Shown here piece by piece: positions 59,680 to 64,000 of a stretch of DNA of 64,000 nt (within the stretch, counting starts at the first letter, position 1; each line of letters starts with the position of its first letter). The stretch covers positions 472,752,879 to 472,816,878 of the forward strand of contig OY856413.1 of assembly GCA_963693085.1 (NCBI GenBank), written 5' to 3'. The notes under the pieces are model-generated. The model had not been told where the DNA came from. It saw only the letters and a list, made by a program, of their open reading frames with translations, and searched no databases. Position numbers and translations under genes: made by a program. The stretch is from Alisma plantago-aquatica (lineage: Eukaryota; Streptophyta; Magnoliopsida; Alismatales; Alismataceae).

Positions 59680-60627
59680 TTAGTTTGGGGGTTTTGGAAC
59701 CCATACTAACTCAACATTCTTTTTCTTGTATGGGCATGAAAAAGAGTAATGTCCAAGACGTGAGCAATAATGGCAACATATAGAATCAACCTCAAGTCTT
59801 TTTCTATGGTTTTGTTCTAGGTTGTTCTTTGGTACAAATGTAGCTTGATGTGCTCGTGTCTTTCTCCAACTAGGTTGTTGATGAGATTTCCCTTTGGGCT
59901 TATAACCTAGTCCTCTTCTCCCAATTTGATGATAGGAATCATCCAATATTCTATCAAGGATTCCATTGTTGCTTAACCTACTAACTTCTTGTTGCAACTT
60001 AGAAATCTCATCCATTCTTTTCTTAATATCTAGTTTTGCTTGATCTAGATTAGATAATAAAGAATTCCTTTCTTTCACTATATTATCATAATCTAGATGT
60101 GTACACAAAATAGGTTGTTTTTGAAGATCATTTAACTTTGCAAGTAATCCAACCTTTTCTTGAGATAGAAGATCATAATTTGTTTCTAGAGTAAAAATCT
60201 TCACATTACTACTACTTAGAGATGATTTCAAAGTATGATTTTCAGAAATAATGCTATCTTTTTCAAAACCAAGATCATTTAATTTAGCATATAAATCTTC
60301 ATTTTCAGATGTGAGAGCAAGAAGTCTAGCATTTAATTCATCATTTTCTTTATTGGATTTCTTTAGTTTCTTCTTGCACTCCACATATTTATTATGTGTC
60401 TCTTCAAGACTAGCAACTAGTTCTTCTTTAGATAAATAAAAAAGACTTACCTCTTCTTCTTCTTCACTAGTTGTAGCAATAAGACAATCCTTGTGTTCAT
60501 CTTCCTTCTTTGATCTCCATGGGCAGCTAGTTGTTGTGTGGCTTGTTCCTAAGCACCAATTGCAACATATTGTAGATTTGTTCAAGCTGCACCTTTTGTT
60601 GCGATTGTAATCACCATCACCCTCCAT
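59680..60627 (-). CDS. Sirevirus Gag C-terminal protein (zinc knuckle, coiled coil, zinc knuckle)
   Basis: An intact ORF of 315 codons starting 48 bp inside the LTR. The first CCHC knuckle is C22-x2-C25-x4-H30-x4-C35. An acidic stretch (SEEEEEVS, about residues 55-62) follows, then about 170 residues of heptad-rich coiled coil (EELVASLEETHNKYVECKKK; NARLLALTSENEDLYAKLND). Then comes GLGYKPKGK and a second knuckle C285-x2-C288-x4-H293-x4-C298, with the closing LVWVPK typical of Sirevirus Gag before protease. The N-terminal capsid-like (UBN2) domain of a full Gag is missing. The first ATG after the primer-binding site is used. With no pol gene present it could act only with a partner Gag. Confidence 0.88.
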   Translation of the reverse strand: MEGDGDYNRNKRCSLNKSTICCNWCLGTSHTTTSCPWRSKKEDEHKDCLIATTSEEEEEVSLFYLSKEELVASLEETHNKYVECKKKLKKSNKENDELNARLLALTSENEDLYAKLNDLGFEKDSIISENHTLKSSLSSSNVKIFTLETNYDLLSQEKVGLLAKLNDLQKQPILCTHLDYDNIVKERNSLLSNLDQAKLDIKKRMDEISKLQQEVSRLSNNGILDRILDDSYHQIGRRGLGYKPKGKSHQQPSWRKTRAHQATFVPKNNLEQNHRKRLEVDSICCHYCSRLGHYSFSCPYKKKNVELVWVPKPPN

Positions 60628-60660
60628 TCTTCAAGACCTGGTTAGGGTTCCTTGAAGCCT

Positions 60661-60672
60661 GCTCTGATACCA
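60661..60672 (-). other. Primer-binding site of the gag-only element
   Basis: Minus strand TGGTATCAGAGC, initiator tRNA-Met type, two bases after the 5' LTR. Confidence 0.92.
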
Positions 60673-60674
60673 AT

Positions 60675-62115
60675 TGAAAAACACTAGAGGGGGGGGGGTG
60701 AATAGAGTTTTAAAACAATTTTAACAATTATTGAACTCAAACAACCAATCACAAAAATATTGGACAAGGGGACAAGGATTTAGAGTGGTTCCTACCTTAG
60801 CAAATACTAAGGCAGTCAGTCCACTACCCGGTTGCTTACCCAACCGGGATTTGGAAAGAATTTAATTTTATTACCTCGCAAGGACTTTATATAAAATTAC
60901 AATTCTCTCCCTAAACCCTTCAAGCAGCCTTCACCTTGAAGTAATCACACCAACCTTGAAGCAGCCTTCACCTAGAAGCAATTGCACCAACCTTGAAGCA
61001 GCCTTCCTCCTGAAGTAGCTTCCCGTTGCAATAACCTTCTTGAAGTAGCTTCCCATTGCGATAGCCTTCTTGAAGTAGCTTGAAGTCCACCTTCTCCTCC
61101 GAGAAGAACCTTCTCCAATCCACAGCCTCCAACCCTAGGAGTAGCAAGGAGAATACAAAAGATACAAAGGAACAAGAAAGAAAACAGAAATTACAATACC
61201 ACTTGTAGCTCAAGGCTTGATTTCCTATATCAAGCGTTTTGATCTCCTAACCAATGTATGTAGAAGTGTAAGTGTTGTGGATAGGAGATACTAGCCTATA
61301 AGACACGAAGTTGGAGCAATGGGAATGAATAGCCAATGTAGGAATTTCTCTATTGCTCAAAATAGATTGCCAATGAGTATTCAATCTCAAGTGTAGCACA
61401 TGTGTAGCTTGGGTGTGTTTAGGTGTCCTAAGGCATGTCCTATTTATAGGAATGACCTATAAGTTCTTAAGGACGTTCTAGACACTTTCTAGGGGGTTCT
61501 AAGTGCTTAACTAGCCGTTAGGTACAAGTTAGTTGCTTTAGCAATGGCTAGTTAATTAATTCTGCAATTGCTGTCAGAGTCCATCTCGGTCGACAAATTG
61601 TCGACCGAGATACTTACTCGGTCGAAGTTTTGTCGACCGACAGGCTCTCTGGATCAACGTTCATTTGCAACTGCCAACTACCTTGTCAGCTGTGTCTAAC
61701 GGCTACTTGGGTCTTTCTCGGTCGAGAAGTTTGTCGACCGAGAGTGTCTCGGTCGAGGAGTTTGTCGACCGAGATTGACCCAGTTTCAATGTTTCAAATA
61801 AAGACATTAAGTGTGTGTATGAGTGTGCATGTGTGACACTATGGAAGGGAATGACCTATCTAAATGTGGTGTTTAGCTAGGGAAGATCTAACGCTTGATT
61901 TTCATGAAGTCTAAGTACTTGTACATTATATATTTGTACAAGTTTACAATTGATTACATTTCATGACATTTACAATCATTCAAGCATATAGATTCCCTAG
62001 TACTTTGTCATTCACCTTATTCCTGCAACACTCAAGTAGCACGTTAGATTGACAAGAATGAAATGTTTGTCATCATCGAAACATAGGGATTATGCTAATG
62101 TCAATTTAGCCAACA
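60675..62115 (-). repeat. 5' LTR of the gag-only element
   Basis: Nearly identical to the LTR at 55626-57064. A minus-strand TATA (CCTATAAATA) lies near 61441-61450. The same palindromes are at 61585-61780. Confidence 0.93.
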
Positions 62116-64000
62116 CCAGTAAGGTATTCACACACTCAATGTGATTGGGTATGTGGAAAGACCTGACTAAGAAGGATTCCATCTGAGCCAAGGGTTGGCT
62201 ATTGGTATGATACTGCAAATGTTGCAAGAATCATACAATTCATGATAAGCTACAACATGAACAACTTTGACAAGCATTGACAGAGTTGTTGGACATGTTG
62301 AGGACAGTAGAGGCAAAGATGAAGAAAGAAAAACCATAATCTTTGATGTGATCAAAAAGATAAGGTAAGTCTTAAGGGCAAGGATAAGGGTAAATCAAAG
62401 AAGTGTTCTATTGCTAGCCGACAATCCAAGCCGTCTTCAGCCTCAAGGCACATGGGGAAAGGGTGTATGAGGGATTGCCCTCTATATCTGGAAGAACAAA
62501 AGAAGATGAAGGAGGGGATGGAGATCTCCACCTAAGGTATCATGAAATGAACCGCTTCTTTATCCGAGGTATATGATACCAAGATATGGATATGTCATAT
62601 ATGATATGCAATATCCGCAAAGAAGTGATGGCCTTTGTGAAAGGACCAAGAAAGAAGTACCCATCATTGGAGCAAGTGTTGCTGCCATCGATAGGAGTAT
62701 CTTTCAGTTTATTTCAGCCTAAAGGGCACAAAATAGAGTTGAGAACTGCTATTTCATATATTGCTAATAGATAGAAACACTTTATTATTGCATATTGTAT
62801 GACAATGATGGCAATTAATAAAGTTGATGTTTCAATCTTAAAGATATGATCTTTGTGGCAATGCCTTTTTATCTTGTGATACATGGTATGCATAAGATAA
62901 AATGATACCTAAAGTTATTGATAACTCAAACAATCAAATTAGCATCAATCATGAGAAATTCATTTCTAGTTTCCATATGATGGATAAACCTAGACTCTTT
63001 TGGTTAGAGAACCATTAAGAGACATGAATATCTTGGACATGATTAATCAATCTTCACTAAAGGTAGTGGGAGAGTGATTGTCCTATTAGGTATAATACAT
63101 GTGATGTATTTACACACCTATTGGGACAAATGCTAATACTTCAAATGGTGTTTAGAGAAATACCAATATGAACATCTTGAAGTGTTCAAGATTGTCATAG
63201 ATGAAGTACAAATTTGATAAAGTATTGATTCTTGATGAGATCAATGAATGAAATACTTGGACCAAATGTTTGAGATCCTTATGAGTGATTATGATAGTGT
63301 ATCATAGTGAACTCATGATTAAGGCATGGTGATGTCTAAATCAAGAAGGAATCATACTCTAAGGAGTTAGAGAATGATTATCGAATAACTGAATTCTTCT
63401 TAATAAAAGAATACCCCACACTAATAAAGGAAATTAAGAATCACAAGGGTTGTGAGTTCTTATATCCTTAACAGATACACCTAAATCATCTATGTGATGA
63501 GTTGTTCATATGATGAGTCAACTATCTAGATGAATACGAGGAATCAGATTTTGAGTTATGGTATAGAACCATTACATCCCAAATGACTTCCATGTGATCC
63601 ATAAGGTATGACCTTGATGGTAGCACTCATTGGATCATATCCATAAAGTGCAAATGAGTCTTAAGTGTTAAGACACATGGATAACATTTTGACAAGGATG
63701 ATGCTTGTTGATTGCAACTTAATGACTGAGACATTTGGCATATGGATACTAAAACCACATTCCTATGAGGAATAAAACAAGGATGTGTACGTGACACAAC
63801 CTATAAGGTTTATGAATCCACTAATGCAAATGAAGTCTATAAGTTACAATGGACTAATCAACGTGATTGATTGAGTACAAGCAACTCAAAATTGGATCTT
63901 TACTTTGATGATATAGTCAAAGGGTTTGACTGACATGTCAAAGATAAAGAAGGGATCTGTGATTTAGTGGGAGCGTGTTCACATTCCACATGTTGATGTG
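62116..64000 (+). pseudogene. Copia gag (rest), protease/integrase and RT, decayed, runs off the window
   Basis: Gag resumes with SHTLNVIGYV-like sequence, FMISYNMNNFDK and, after a frameshift, LTELLDMLRTVEAKMKKE (62230-62335). A damaged zinc knuckle region follows, ending RDCPLYLEEQKKMKEG (62470-62520). The 62530-63650 stretch is too broken for firm calls; EIKNHKGCEFLY near 63430 resembles the integrase D-R-G-G-E-Y region. RT is visible from about 63690: KPHSYEE, DVYVTQPIRFMNP near 63785 and FDDIVKGFD near 63905, matching Angela-type KTAFLNG, EDVYMTQPEGF and FDEVVKGFG. Stops are frequent. The YVDD box and 3' LTR lie beyond the window. Confidence 0.75.

Larger units (their letters stand above)
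55626..62115 (-). mobile_element. Gag-only non-autonomous Sirevirus-type LTR retrotransposon (TR-GAG class)
   Basis: A complete element in minus orientation, 6490 bp, with TSD CCAGT at 55621-55625 and 62116-62120. The LTRs are 1439 and 1441 bp and differ at about 17 sites by eye (about 1.2%), so the insertion is recent. The primer-binding site (60661-60672) and polypurine tract (57065-57080) are in place. The only coding sequence is a Gag C-terminal ORF (59680-60627); protease, integrase, RT and RNase H are absent from the 3.6-kb internal region. It would need the proteins of a full Sirevirus to move. Confidence 0.93.

Overview
This window looks like nuclear DNA of a flowering plant, probably a monocot. 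The monocot call rests only on the GC-rich first exon of the one host gene and the type of repeats present, so it is tentative. Apart from that gene the window is almost entirely transposable elements (TEs) nested inside one another. I saw no tRNA gene, CRISPR array, operon or other prokaryotic feature.

Region by region. (1) 1-2690: first exon of a type I metacaspase on the minus strand, its inferred intron and its upstream region. (2) 2760-4420: about seven copies of a ~227-bp tandem repeat. (3) 4691-15704: a solo Ty3/gypsy LTR with target-site duplication (TSD) GTTTC, split by CACTA-1 (5848-12728, TSD GAT). (4) 17771-29063: a second copy of that LTR, split by a 4.5-kb solo LTR of a related family (19084-23611, TSD ATCTT), then primer-binding site, gag, protease and reverse transcriptase, ending at a scrambled junction that holds a ~50-bp organelle-type 16S rRNA fragment. 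(5) 29226-31600: an inverted RNase H-integrase piece and an inverted LTR piece. (6) 32051-44101: a degenerate L1-type LINE on the minus strand, split by CACTA-2 (33282-43420, TSD AAA) and further split by a Sirevirus-like solo LTR (44102-45560). (7) 46747-52015: two truncated gypsy LTRs back to back. (8) 52016-64000: an Angela-like Ty1/copia element with LTR, primer-binding site and decayed gag-pol. Its gag is split by a young, gag-only non-autonomous Sirevirus relative (55626-62115, TSD CCAGT).

Both CACTA elements transcribe their genes leftward in the order promoter end, hairpin region, TNP2 transposase, second gene (plant transposase plus Ulp1/C48-like protease domain). CACTA-2 keeps one continuous ~1080-codon TNP2 frame broken only by five stop codons. 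CACTA-1 has lost most of TNP2. Nothing in the window reads as an intact autonomous element.

I did not find a clearly new biological system. The most unusual pattern is that each TE family, although unrelated, carries its own cluster of short palindromes in its control region, and most of these share an ACCG/CGGT core. Next come the long hairpins upstream of both TNP2 genes, the organelle rRNA filler at a retroelement breakpoint, and nonsense mutations that mostly fit C-to-T decay at methylated CG and CHG sites.
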